From NCBI GenBank assembly GCA_028690055.1, contig JAQVBZ010000017.1, forward strand, positions 1 through 40,578: a stretch of DNA of 40,578 bases, given 5' to 3'. The notes beneath the pieces were generated by a model that did not search any database, was not told the DNA's origin, and saw only the letters and a list, made by a program, of their open reading frames with translations. Positions within the stretch are counted from its first letter, which is position 1, and the number at the start of each line of letters is the position of its first letter. Positions 1 to 6,942 of the stretch are shown piece by piece. Position numbers and translations under genes: made by a program. This DNA is from Minisyncoccota bacterium (GTDB lineage: Bacteria; Patescibacteriota; Minisyncoccia; JAHIHE01; JAGLIN01).

Positions 1-127
1 TGACACAAATGGACGTTGATAAAGCCGTTCTGCTTATCAACAATCGTCCCAGAAAAAGACTTGGCTATTTAACCCCTTACGAGGTTTTTGTTGAAGGGAA
101 AAATTGCAGTTCAAGGTAGAATCTACG
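1..127 (+). mobile_element. IS30-type insertion sequence, right-end fragment
   Basis: Bases 2-127 recur as an exact reverse complement at 40453-40578. The shared block holds the 3' end of a transposase frame followed by a short terminal stretch ending GTAGAATCTACG. After base 127 the two flanks differ, which places the element boundary there. Only the end is present because the window starts inside the element. Confidence 0.85.
3..119 (+). CDS. IS30-family transposase, C-terminal fragment
   Basis: This is a 38-residue open frame with no start in the window, ending TAG at 117-119. It contains INNRPRKRLGYLTPYEVF, the typical C-terminal end of the IS30 DDE integrase core, where the catalytic-helix region is followed by an RPRK-LGY-TP-E motif. 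The catalytic acidic residues would lie upstream, outside the window. The same frame is present on the minus strand at the right edge. The family call is from motif memory and is fairly secure. Confidence 0.85.
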   Translation, partial: TQMDVDKAVLLINNRPRKRLGYLTPYEVFVEGKNCSSR

Positions 128-501
128 GGTATGATGGCGGTAAAAATTATTATGTTCTCGTTAGCTCCATTGATTCCGCCTCCTCTGCCTTTAAAGGTGA
201 TATGAAAACTATAATAAAAAAAATAGTTTCTGAAAAGGGTAATAAGATATCAGTCGATATTTTGGATGATAAAGCTACTATGGATATTTATTACAGAAGT
301 CACTACGCATCTAATCAGCTAGGCAGGGTAATAAGTGTTAGCGAACGCAATCAAATTGGAATCCATTTAATAGCGAGTTATAATGGAGAATTCGAAATGG
401 GAACTTATCTTAATGGATTAGATTTTTTTCCAGGGGCAAATGAAGACGATTCAAAAGTGGGGGGATATGTCGAAAGTCTAGAATTTGATGCCTCAGAATA
501 G
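128..501 (+). pseudogene. 3' remnant of an unknown gene cut by the IS30 element
   Basis: An open frame runs from inside the IS30 end (a TTG at 88) through the element boundary to a TAG at 499-501, giving about 124 residues after the boundary. The residues encoded before base 128 belong to the element, so the native 5' part is missing. The remainder is acidic, soluble and without membrane segments (for example KNYYVLVSSIDSASSAFKGD). I do not recognise the family. The in-frame TTG could in principle make a short fusion product, but no Shine-Dalgarno site precedes it. Confidence 0.6.
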
Positions 502-528
502 ACCGTTGTAGAAGGGGTGATTAAAAAA

Positions 529-559
529 TAAAAATACCGCTTCGGGGCGGTATTTTTAT
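529..559 (+). terminator. Rho-independent terminator after the gene remnant
   Basis: Stem 531-540 pairs with 547-556 (10 bp, loop TTCGGG) and is followed by TTTTTATT. It lies 30 bases after the stop of the remnant gene. The A-rich flank makes it potentially bidirectional. Confidence 0.8.
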
Positions 560-633
560 TGCTTTCGTTATATTCTCTATCTTTTTGGACGCAAAAGGAC
601 AGAGTGAAGGATCTTGAATCGATGCGGGATAGG

Positions 634-664
634 CCGGGATTCTTCGGGGTACCTTAGAATGACA
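634..664 (-). repeat. Dispersed repeat, TGTCATTCTGAGG type, copy 1
   Basis: The minus strand reads TGTCATTCTAAGGTACCCCG followed by AAGAATCCCGG. The same unit lies at 3716-3746 and, more diverged, at 20091-20120. It sits in the gene-free stretch 502-925, which otherwise holds only another repeat and hairpins. I see no coding potential there. Confidence 0.65.
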
Positions 665-699
665 TGTGGGGGCTGTTTTTATTGGTTCAACATCATAAA

Positions 700-742
700 G
701 GGATTCCGGATATTTTGTAGTAACAAAATTCCGGAATGACAG
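700..742 (+). repeat. Imperfect palindromic repeat, CCGGAAT type, copy 1
   Basis: GGGATTCCGGATATTTTG is followed by an inverted ACAAAATTCCGGAAT arm, so the unit can fold on itself. A related unit is at 12474-12513. It is probably a REP-like intergenic element. Confidence 0.5.
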
Positions 743-820
743 GACGAGGGTGCGCTTCAAATTAGTTTACCTTGTGAATTTCAGACCCTATGGACCGAGT
801 CCGGAGAACCGTTCCAGCAT

Positions 821-866
821 AAGGACAGTCTTTACAGAATCAAAAGGACTGTCCTTCCTGTTTTTT
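821..866 (+). terminator. Orphan hairpin with T-rich tail
   Basis: AAGGACAGTC (821-830) pairs exactly with GACTGTCCTT (847-856), followed by CCTGTTTTTT. There is no recognisable plus-strand gene just upstream, so it may terminate readthrough or belong to a lost gene. Confidence 0.5.
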
Positions 867-898
867 AAACAAAAAGGTTCGGTCGAGACGACCGAACC
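866..898 (-). terminator. Rho-independent terminator of rnhA operon
   Basis: GGTTCGGTC (876-884) pairs with GACCGAACC (890-898). On the minus strand the hairpin is followed by TTTTTGTTT. It sits 27 bases past the rnhA stop. A near copy of the hairpin occurs at about 4055-4080. Confidence 0.8.
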
Positions 899-925
899 AA
901 CGTTAGTGGTGCAACAAGTGTTTTT

Positions 926-1339
926 CTAAAACCCCTGTTTATCCAATTCCTCATTCACTAACTTATCCGCCAATTTATTCTTCTCTCTTCGAACGTGCAC
1001 GAATTCTACTTTGTCAAAATCGAGACATAGCTTGCAGACCTTCGCGAAGGCTTCTTTCATTTTCTCGTCTTTAACTTTGTATTCACGCTTGAGTTGCTTT
1101 ACCACTAGCTCGCTATCGAGATGGCACGTCACCTCCCCTTTGCCCTTCAAAAGTTCTTTGGCTTTTTCCAGTGCCAAGATGAGTGCGCCGTATTCCGCTT
1201 GATTGTTGGTCGCGGTGCCGATATATTTTCCGGCAGTGTATATGATCTCTCCTTTTTCATTCTGGATTACTATTCCGCCTGCTGCCGGTCCTGGGTTGTT
1301 GCGCGAACCGCCGTCGGTGTAGGGTATAATCTTTGCCAT
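926..1339 (-). CDS. rnhA: Ribonuclease HI family protein
   Basis: This 137-residue protein has the RNase H fold typical of the short reverse-transcriptase-like subgroup. It cleaves the RNA strand of RNA:DNA hybrids, for example primers and R-loops, in the cytoplasm. Visible catalytic carboxylates are D9 (YTDGGSRNNPGPA), E49 (NNQAEYGA), D75 (HLDSELVV) and D125 (KLADKLVN), so the four-acid metal site is complete. The length fits a full protein. It lies 47 bases after the solute-binding-protein gene and is probably the last gene of a dksA-lspA-SBP-rnhA transcript, ending at the hairpin at 876-898. No clear Shine-Dalgarno site is seen. The rnhA symbol is used at family level; the protein could act as a specialised RNase HI paralogue. 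Confidence 0.9.
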   Translation of the reverse strand: MAKIIPYTDGGSRNNPGPAAGGIVIQNEKGEIIYTAGKYIGTATNNQAEYGALILALEKAKELLKGKGEVTCHLDSELVVKQLKREYKVKDEKMKEAFAKVCKLCLDFDKVEFVHVRREKNKLADKLVNEELDKQGF

Positions 1340-1386
1340 TGTCAGTTTCTAATTATTCGTTTTAAATAATCCTCCGAAGATATGAT

Positions 1387-2802
1387 TTATTTTTCTTTTT
1401 TCAGCTCCTCGATCTTGGCTGCGGCCGCATCGGCTTGGGCCTTCCAGTCTTTTCTGTCCTTGTAGGTCAGGTCTAGCATTTCGGTGAGAGTAGTGTCGAT
1501 CCGGTCGTCGAATTTGTTGTAGCTGCGGGCGATGGTTACTTGCTTGGCGAATGCAGCCGTGTTATCGTCCTTGGCCGCCTGCTCTCCGCTGAGATCGATG
1601 CGCACAGAAGCTTTGCCGGTAGAATTCAGATATTTGGCGATGTTCTCTTTTCTATTGGCGAAGCTCAGGAAACTCCAGGCAACATTCGCACAATCGATAT
1701 CTTCTCCGTTTCCCTCGATCTGGCAGGAACTCTGGTCAGAGACAACCGGGAACCAGACATTGGAGATACTGATCGGTGTGGAATTGGCAAGTTGCGGTAA
1801 GGGTGCTATGCCGTAATTGAGTTCAGGCTTGAGCGCTAGCAAGTTTGCTCTTTGATAATTGTAGTTGATCATCATCACTGTTTTTCCCTCGGCAAAATCT
1901 TTTACGGAGTCGGTAAAGGTATCGTTCCAAGTATAGGTTTCTTTGTTCGTGTCGGAGAAGTCCATATAGAATTGCAATGCAGTCAGTCCGGGTTCTCTCT
2001 CAACAGTACCGGCGGAAGTCGGGATGTTGACCTTCTTATTGAAATCGATATTGCCTTTGCTATCGATCACTTTTCCTCCGCCCTGTAGCGTGAGCAGCGA
2101 GAAGATATCGCAGGCTCGGTTGGTATTCTTACCGCCGCCCAGCGCGATGCCCGATTGAGCAAGGAAACCTTTCTTGTCCAGGACTGTGAGCTTCTTTACG
2201 TCGTTCTTGAGTTCGTCCCAGGTAGCTGGAGCTTTGTCGATGCCGGCTTTCTGGAAAAGGTCTTTGTTATAATAGAGCGCGAGCGTATCGGAATAAATGG
2301 GAAGCGCATACATTTCATTGTCCCCATAAAAAGTGTCTTGCAAAACGTTGGGCGGAAATATTCCCGTCAGATTTTCATAATTCAAAAGCTCATATTCATC
2401 AATCGCGGCCAAACTTCCTGATAGCGGCGTGAGTTTTTCGGCGTATCTATTCAGCCAATAATTGTTGATGAGATAGATACTGGGACTTTTCTGCTCGGTA
2501 TAGGCCTTGTCTATATCCGATTCGTAAGAAGCGATGTCTTTCTTCGCGTAATTGATTTTTACCTGCACTTCCCGTCCGGACCAGATGTGCGCCTCGCTTT
2601 CATATTTGTCGATGATGGCCTGCCAGCTGTCGGAGCTGTCCCACACTCCCCAGAAGTTCAAGGTGACTTTGACCGGTTCTTCTTTTTTGCTGATAATATT
2701 TTTGACCGGCTCATAATTCGTGTATCCGGAAACCTCAAAAATGATCATCGCGAGCAGGATTAGGATAATTGACATAATCAATATTATATTCTTTTTGGAC
2801 AT
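1387..2802 (-). CDS. Membrane-anchored extracellular solute-binding protein, family 1
   Basis: This 471-residue protein has a single N-terminal hydrophobic segment (residues about 5-25) and no lipobox cysteine, so it should be held by a transmembrane anchor. The rest resembles family-1 (MalE-like, sugar) binding proteins: VTLNFWGVWDSSDSWQAII, then ALPIYSDTLALYYNKDLF, APATWDELKNDVKKL, and a C-terminal helical part. It is a clear paralogue of the protein at 11025-12401, which shares the YSLPLYVDTPALYYNKD-type block. Such proteins feed ABC importers, but no permease or ATPase gene is in the window, so the partner and ligand are unknown. It is probably co-transcribed with lspA upstream (38-base gap) and rnhA downstream. 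Confidence 0.8.
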   Translation of the reverse strand: MSKKNIILIMSIILILLAMIIFEVSGYTNYEPVKNIISKKEEPVKVTLNFWGVWDSSDSWQAIIDKYESEAHIWSGREVQVKINYAKKDIASYESDIDKAYTEQKSPSIYLINNYWLNRYAEKLTPLSGSLAAIDEYELLNYENLTGIFPPNVLQDTFYGDNEMYALPIYSDTLALYYNKDLFQKAGIDKAPATWDELKNDVKKLTVLDKKGFLAQSGIALGGGKNTNRACDIFSLLTLQGGGKVIDSKGNIDFNKKVNIPTSAGTVEREPGLTALQFYMDFSDTNKETYTWNDTFTDSVKDFAEGKTVMMINYNYQRANLLALKPELNYGIAPLPQLANSTPISISNVWFPVVSDQSSCQIEGNGEDIDCANVAWSFLSFANRKENIAKYLNSTGKASVRIDLSGEQAAKDDNTAAFAKQVTIARSYNKFDDRIDTTLTEMLDLTYKDRKDWKAQADAAAAKIEELKKEK

Positions 2803-2840
2803 CGCTTTATTTTATTTTTTATTTATATAGTTATTTTATC

Positions 2841-3257
2841 CTATTCTTTAATAATTCGCCAGATGAAAAGAATCGCTCCTAAGAGAATGGCGAGATCAGC
2901 GAGATTAAAAATATAAATGTTCGATAGATTTATGTAGTCGATGATGAATCCGGTGTGTGCTCTGTCTAGGATGTTACTGGAAATACCCGAGAAGATAAGA
3001 GCAAGCGCATTATCGAAATAAGCGGCATCTTTGCGATTTTTTAAAAATTGTGATATGCCGATGAGAAATGTAATCAATATCAGAAACAGAAAAATCCGAT
3101 CTATCTCGAAGCCGAAAAGCGCATCGTAGTTTTTTTTGAACATTCCGCTTTGTAGAAATAGATTTTTCAATGTTTGGTCTATAAATAAAACGCCCGCAAA
3201 AATGAGAAAAAATTTCTTGGGACGTTTTGATTTTGATTTTGATTTTGTCAAAAGCAT
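2841..3257 (-). CDS. lspA: Lipoprotein signal peptidase (signal peptidase II)
   Basis: The chosen start (3257) gives 138 residues and places the gene 4 bases after the dksA-like stop. A longer reading would overlap that gene by about 90 bases. There are four hydrophobic segments. The two catalytic aspartates are visible: D98 in SSNILDR and D121 in FNLADLAI. The conserved early FIDQTLKN is also present. The enzyme removes signal peptides from diacylglyceryl-modified prolipoproteins in the cytoplasmic membrane. It is shorter than typical LspA (150-170) and the usual glycine pair before N-x-x-DR is replaced by Ile-Ser-Ser. The unusual Lys/Ser-rich N-terminus (KSKSKSKRPKK) is likely cytoplasmic. 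Confidence 0.85.
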   Translation of the reverse strand: MLLTKSKSKSKRPKKFFLIFAGVLFIDQTLKNLFLQSGMFKKNYDALFGFEIDRIFLFLILITFLIGISQFLKNRKDAAYFDNALALIFSGISSNILDRAHTGFIIDYINLSNIYIFNLADLAILLGAILFIWRIIKE

Positions 3258-3261
3258 AAAA

Positions 3262-3624
3262 CTATTCTTCGCATTTGATACAAAACTTCGCTTCCGGTAT
3301 CGCTCGGAGTCTTTCGGCATCGATATTTTGACCGCAGTTGGTACAGATGCCATAGGTTCCGTTTTTTATCCGCTCCAGCGCTTCGTCGATATCCTGCAAA
3401 TCGTCCTCCATCTCGTGTTCGATCGCTAGTTTCTCTTCATAGGTCGCTACCTCGTCGGCATTCTCTTCTTCGCTATCCCCCACCTGCTCGAAGACCGTCT
3501 CGTAGTCATTCTTGATGTCGCTATTTTTCTTGGCAAAAGTCTGCAGCTGCCCTTCGACGCTTTGTCGTCTCTCAACTAATTTATTTTTAAAATCGTCCAA
3601 TTGTTCTTGACTCAAACCTTCCAT
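3262..3624 (-). CDS. DksA/TraR-type zinc-finger protein
   Basis: This 120-residue protein has an acidic coiled-coil-like N-terminal part (residues about 5-85) and a C-terminal four-cysteine zinc finger: C94-x2-C97 in GICTNCGQ and C115-x2-C118 in KFCIKCEE. The family binds the RNA polymerase secondary channel and modulates transcription, often together with ppGpp. The coiled-coil tip aspartates cannot be assigned with certainty, so DksA-like activity is inferred only at family level. It heads the likely operon with lspA, the solute-binding protein and rnhA. A promoter with an extended -10 lies just upstream, leaving a leader of about 20 bases and no Shine-Dalgarno site. Confidence 0.85.
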   Translation of the reverse strand: MEGLSQEQLDDFKNKLVERRQSVEGQLQTFAKKNSDIKNDYETVFEQVGDSEEENADEVATYEEKLAIEHEMEDDLQDIDEALERIKNGTYGICTNCGQNIDAERLRAIPEAKFCIKCEE

Positions 3625-3651
3625 AATTTTGATTTATGATTATCTGTTGCT

Positions 3652-3680
3652 ATTTTAGCATCTAAGGCGGTTTGAGGCAA
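3652..3680 (-). promoter_or_regulatory. Sigma-70-type promoter for the dksA-like operon
   Basis: On the minus strand TTGCCT (3680-3675) is followed after 17 bases by TAAAAT (3657-3652), with TGC immediately before it (extended -10). The predicted start is about 20 bases before the ATG at 3624. Confidence 0.6.
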
Positions 3681-3715
3681 TAAGCCGACTTCTATAATAC
3701 TTTATAGTAAATACT

Positions 3716-3746
3716 TGTCATTCTGAGGTACCCCGAAGAATCCCGG
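3716..3746 (+). repeat. Dispersed repeat, TGTCATTCTGAGG type, copy 2
   Basis: TGTCATTCTGAGGTACCCCG followed by AAGAATCCCGG matches copy 1 (634-664, opposite strand) with one difference across 31 bases. Confidence 0.7.
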
Positions 3747-4281
3747 TCATACACAACGTATGGTTTTAACTGATGTCTTTAATTGAATTTCTATATAATT
3801 TTGATAAACATTTCAAACATACAAAACTTCTTTTCCTGCGATATACCCCCCATTTTGTCATCCCGCAGGGATCCCTTAAGATATCTATTACTAAAATAGT
3901 AGCTGTTATGATACTGATAAAGGGACAAGGGGTTCTTAACAGAATGACAAAAATGATGGTTTTGTAGCGGAAAATGCTATTTGGTATATTTGATAGAGTA
4001 GTCACGAGATTCGCCTATATGAGGATTTATGTATTAATTTAGAACATTTCGCTCCGTTGGTTCGGTCGTCTTGACCGGGCTTTCTGTTACAAACAAAAAC
4101 CACCGGCACCGCCTGTGTGTGCGTTTTTTTTGATTTCAAAAAATAGTAAGGATAGTCCTTCGGGACGATTGAGCCAACAAAATCATACGAAATCATTGGC
4201 AATCGGGTGGATTTTTTCACTAAAAAAAGCGCCGCGTGCCTGTTTTTGTTCTTGGAATATATGGAAAAAGGTGATTTTAGG
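3747..4281. other. Gene-free stretch between dksA-like gene and 6S RNA
   Basis: Apparent short frames here have no recognisable motif, no Shine-Dalgarno site and no similarity to known families. The stretch contains a second copy of the rnhA terminator hairpin (GTTGGTTCGGTCGTCT at 4057-4072, then TGACCGGGC) on the plus strand. Another hairpin-like T-rich site follows near 4105-4130 (GTGTGTGCGTTTTTTTTG). I see no gene. Confidence 0.6.
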
Positions 4282-4322
4282 TAAAAAAAGAAGAGGCAGC
4301 ATTGATGAATCAGTGATGCCTC
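4282..4322 (-). terminator. Rho-independent terminator downstream of the 6S-like RNA
   Basis: GAGGCA (4293-4298) pairs with TGCCTC (4317-4322), and the inner bases extend the stem (TGAT with ATCA). On the minus strand it is followed by TTCTTTTTTT, a good terminator. On the plus strand the tail is not T-rich, which orients the transcript. Confidence 0.8.
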
Positions 4323-4339
4323 ATATTAATTTAATAATA

Positions 4340-4483
4340 GACATGTGGTTCGGCTACCTCTCGGAGCCTGTTAAGGTTTTCCGAGGGCGACCGAGTATAT
4401 ATATGGAAACTATGGAATTCATAATTTGCATGTATATACTCAGCGTCCTATAGCCAAGGGTGGAGGCTATTTTTCCAAACCAA
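4340..4483 (-). ncRNA. ssrS: Probable 6S RNA
   Basis: The minus-strand transcript folds like 6S RNA. A closing helix pairs GGTTTGG (4481-4475) with CCGAACC (4353-4347). An apical stem pairs GAGTATATA (4441-4433) with TATATACTC (4401-4393). Between them is an open central region that carries the hairpin CTCGG/CCGAG on its 3' side. The block CTCGGTCGCCCTCGGAAAAC then CTTAACAGG resembles the conserved 6S segment CUCGGUCCGUCCGAGAAGCC then UUAAAAC that I recall from Escherichia coli. 6S RNA mimics an open promoter and sequesters housekeeping RNA polymerase. It lies between rpsA and the dksA-like gene. The ends are approximate and no strong promoter is visible; a possible -10 is TTATAT near 4488-4483. 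The 140-base core is short for the family. Confidence 0.6.
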
Positions 4484-4842
4484 TATAACAAGATCCGTTT
4501 AAATTTTCTTCTACAATTGCTTCGTTTTTCTTTTTCTTTGCTTTATTTTTATGTTTATTTTAATTTTTTTTATTTTTTTTGTTTTAAAATTTTTTTTGTT
4601 TGCAAAGCGTTTTTTTGAATCACGCGAGCAATAGCGGAAGAAGCTTGAACATAAGAATTGGACTTCCATTCAAACTTCTTCTTGTGTAGTAGAATCTATT
4701 TTTTCAATGTGCTGCTCAATCACTGATAAACCCATTATAGCATAAAAAAATGACTCGGTCAACTATCGACCTTGAAGGCTGTATTTTGTTTCAAATAAGC
4801 CAAAATATTACATCATAAGTGATGGAAAAAAACAAAGAAAAC
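4484..4842. other. AT-rich gene-free stretch upstream of the 6S-like RNA
   Basis: Long T and A runs (about 4540-4615) dominate, followed by unremarkable sequence. No reading frame, tRNA or repeat is supported. The A-rich minus strand could be an upstream promoter element for the 6S-like RNA, but no -35 is recognisable. Confidence 0.5.
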
Positions 4843-4880
4843 AAAAAAATAACTCCGCTTTTTGGGCGGGGTTATTTTTT
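4843..4880 (-). terminator. Rho-independent terminator of rpsA
   Basis: AATAACTCCGC (4848-4858) pairs with GCGGGGTTATT (4866-4876), one wobble pair. T-runs lie on both sides, so it can act in both directions. It is 37 bases past the rpsA stop. Confidence 0.85.
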
Positions 4881-4916
4881 TTATCAACAAGTTATCCACA
4901 GTTGGTACTAACTTAT

Positions 4917-6074
4917 CTACTTTGTCTCTGTTTCGTCGTTAGTCTCCTCGGCTTTTGGCTTTTCTTCCTTAGTTTCTTCGATTTTCTTCTCAGAGTAAGG
5001 TTTAAGGCCTAAGCGGTGGTCTTCGGGCTCAATAGAGATGATCTCGAACTCGTAGTTTTTTCCGACTTCGACGTTCTTAGTCTCGCTTTCGCTTAACTTG
5101 GAAATGTGAGCCAAACCATGAATGTCCCTGTCGAGTTGGGCGAAAATACCGAAGGGGTTGATTTTCGTGACTTCACACATGACTTTCTGTCCGACTTGGT
5201 ATTTCTCGTGAACGTTTTTCCAAGGATCACTCTCCAAAGCCTTGATGCTAAGGGAAATGCGGGAATTATCGATGCCGATAATCTTACATTTGACCTTTTG
5301 CCCGACATTGAACAGTTTCGATGGGTCATCGATGAGCTTCCAGGCGAGTTCTGAGATGTGAACCAGACCTTCAAGGCTGTCATTGAACTTGACGAAGACT
5401 CCGAAATCAACGATACCGCTGATTTCTCCTTCAACCACGTTCCCGACCTCCAATTTGGATACCTTCTCCTTCTCTTCTTCCTCTTTGGTGGCCTTTTCAC
5501 TGACGATAAGCTTGCCTTCCTCTTTATCTAAGCCGATAATCTTAACACGAACGTTCGTGTTGACCATTTGCATCAATAAAGAGAGAATCTTGTTCTTGTC
5601 TCCATCGCTGACGCGCGGGTAGTGGTCGGAAGTAAGCTGGGATGCCGGCAAGAAGCCGACCATTCCATTGATCTTGATCATAAGGCCTCCTTTGTTGGCC
5701 TCCAGGACTTTGGTGGTGAGGATTTCTCCTTCCTCCATTTTCTTCTCCAGCTCGTTCCAAATCATATCCATGCTGGTCTCCTTGAGGGACATTTCTACGA
5801 ATCCGTCTTCATTTTCCAAATCTGTCACCGTGGCAGAGATAGGATCGCCGGATTTGAGGTCTTTGAAAGTGCTTAGACTTCCTAATACTCCTTTGCCATA
5901 GCCATAAATCGCTCCCGTTCCGATAGGTCCGAGGTCGACGTAGGTTATGTTGCTTCCGATTTCGATGATAGCGCCTGTCAAAACTTCACCTTCCTTGGGA
6001 AGTCTCGGGGCGTTCTCGTCATTCAGCAGCAGCTCCATTTCACCGGAGGGCGCTGTCTTAGTGGCGTTAACCAT
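4917..6074 (-). CDS. rpsA: 30S ribosomal protein S1, four S1 domains
   Basis: The start at 6074 is preferred because AAAGGAG lies 8 bases before it; an upstream in-frame start at 6113 has none. The 385-residue product has four S1 (OB-fold) repeats at roughly residues 22-90, 108-170, 195-265 and 280-350. The last two carry the canonical signatures DFGVFVKF-LEGLVHISEL and PFGIFAQLDRDIHGLAHIS. The tail is Lys/Glu-rich. S1 helps mRNA docking and unfolding on the 30S subunit. Four repeats instead of the six in proteobacteria is common outside that group. A strong promoter (TTGACA-17-TATACT) lies upstream, with a CTGACG/CGTCAG hairpin in the leader (6117-6138) that could allow feedback control. The gene is followed by its own terminator. 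Confidence 0.92.
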   Translation of the reverse strand: MVNATKTAPSGEMELLLNDENAPRLPKEGEVLTGAIIEIGSNITYVDLGPIGTGAIYGYGKGVLGSLSTFKDLKSGDPISATVTDLENEDGFVEMSLKETSMDMIWNELEKKMEEGEILTTKVLEANKGGLMIKINGMVGFLPASQLTSDHYPRVSDGDKNKILSLLMQMVNTNVRVKIIGLDKEEGKLIVSEKATKEEEEKEKVSKLEVGNVVEGEISGIVDFGVFVKFNDSLEGLVHISELAWKLIDDPSKLFNVGQKVKCKIIGIDNSRISLSIKALESDPWKNVHEKYQVGQKVMCEVTKINPFGIFAQLDRDIHGLAHISKLSESETKNVEVGKNYEFEIISIEPEDHRLGLKPYSEKKIEETKEEKPKAEETNDETETK

Positions 6075-6160
6075 TTTTAAATTCTCCTTTCTTTGTGGGA
6101 TTTTCAGGCACAAAATCTGACGAATTTAAAAACGTCAGTTATGGGACTGAATTTAATTCA

Positions 6161-6189
6161 AGTATAGTCTATAATTATTTTATTGTCAA
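6161..6189 (-). promoter_or_regulatory. Promoter of rpsA
   Basis: On the minus strand TTGACA (6189-6184), a 17-base spacer and TATACT (6166-6161). Its -35 box overlaps the -35 of the divergent promoter at 6183-6211. Confidence 0.8.
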
Positions 6190-6211
6190 AGGCCAGTTCT
6201 TGTGCTAGAAT
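6183..6211 (+). promoter_or_regulatory. Divergent promoter for the beta-lactamase-fold gene
   Basis: TTGTCA (6183-6188), a 17-base spacer and TAGAAT (6206-6211). It shares five bases of its -35 with the rpsA -35 on the other strand because TTGTCAA reads as a -35 both ways. The leader also holds a GGCTA/TAGCC mini-hairpin (about 6227-6240). Confidence 0.6.
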
Positions 6212-6278
6212 TTAATTGTAAAAAAGGCTAAGCGTAGCCGATTTTGAATTTCATAACTAACAGATTTAAAGATAATCT

Positions 6279-6932
6279 ATGAATATTGCATGGTACGGAC
6301 ACAGTTGTTTTAAAATTTCCGGAAAAGACGTCTCACTTATCACAGATCCGTTCGGTAAGGAAATCGGATTGAAGCCACCGGCTACGAGTGCGGACATAGT
6401 CACGATAAGTCACGAATCTCCGAGTCATAATAATCGGGAGGCAATCAAGGGGGAGCCGTTCGTTATTGATGGTCCGGGAGAATATGAGACCAAAAAGGTA
6501 GTTATAAAAGGCATCGAATCTCTTTCTCGCAACAAAGAGGGCGAGTTGTCCGAAACCAATACCATTTATATCATTAATATTGAGGATGTCAGGGTCTGTC
6601 ATTTGGGCGATTTGGGTGAAAAAAGTTTGAGTGCAGAGCAGTTGAATGCCATCGGTAACGTGGATATTCTGCTTATACCGGTTGGAGGTCTTTGTACTCT
6701 GACTGCCAAAGATGCAGAAGCGGTGATAGCGCAGATTGAGCCGCGTGTGATAATCCCTATGCACTATAAATTGCAGGGACTTAAAGGCAATTTGGAAAAA
6801 TTGGAAGATGTTAAGCTCTTCTGCCAGGACCACAATCTCAATACGGACGAGACTGTTTCCAAGGTGTCTTTCAAGAAGAAGGATTTGCCGGAAGAAGAGC
6901 CTCAATATATTATTATGGACACGGGTAAATAA
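6279..6932 (+). CDS. Metallo-beta-lactamase-fold protein, UlaG-like, degenerate metal site
   Basis: This 217-residue protein opens with WYGHSCFKISGKDVSLITDP, the typical N-terminus of UlaG-like metal-dependent hydrolases of the beta-lactamase fold. The family's H-x-H-x-D-H metal motif is here H45-E-S47-P-S49-H50 (VTISHESPSHNN). The second His and the Asp are therefore Ser, while later positions remain (VCHLGDLGE, IPMHYK). Loss of two ligands suggests altered metal use or a non-enzymatic role; the substrate is unknown. The gene has its own promoter and is followed after 10 bases by the FTP-domain gene, probably in one transcript. Confidence 0.8.
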   Translation: MNIAWYGHSCFKISGKDVSLITDPFGKEIGLKPPATSADIVTISHESPSHNNREAIKGEPFVIDGPGEYETKKVVIKGIESLSRNKEGELSETNTIYIINIEDVRVCHLGDLGEKSLSAEQLNAIGNVDILLIPVGGLCTLTAKDAEAVIAQIEPRVIIPMHYKLQGLKGNLEKLEDVKLFCQDHNLNTDETVSKVSFKKKDLPEEEPQYIIMDTGK

Positions 6933-6942
6933 TAGGACAGGA

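Noticed and set aside
521-760. 79-codon minus frame
   Set aside because: It lies over a terminator and two dispersed repeats; composition reflects the repeats.
3766-4005. Overlapping short frames on both strands downstream of the dksA promoter
   Set aside because: Low-complexity, no start signals and no motif; the sequence is intergenic repeat debris.
4115-4453. 112-codon open frame on the plus strand
   Set aside because: It runs antisense through the 6S-like RNA and its terminator, has no Shine-Dalgarno site and no protein-like pattern.
4892-4900. TTATCCACA, DnaA-box-like; others near 20452 and 32240
   Set aside because: Single isolated boxes without clustering, and no dnaA or dnaN nearby, so I do not call an origin.
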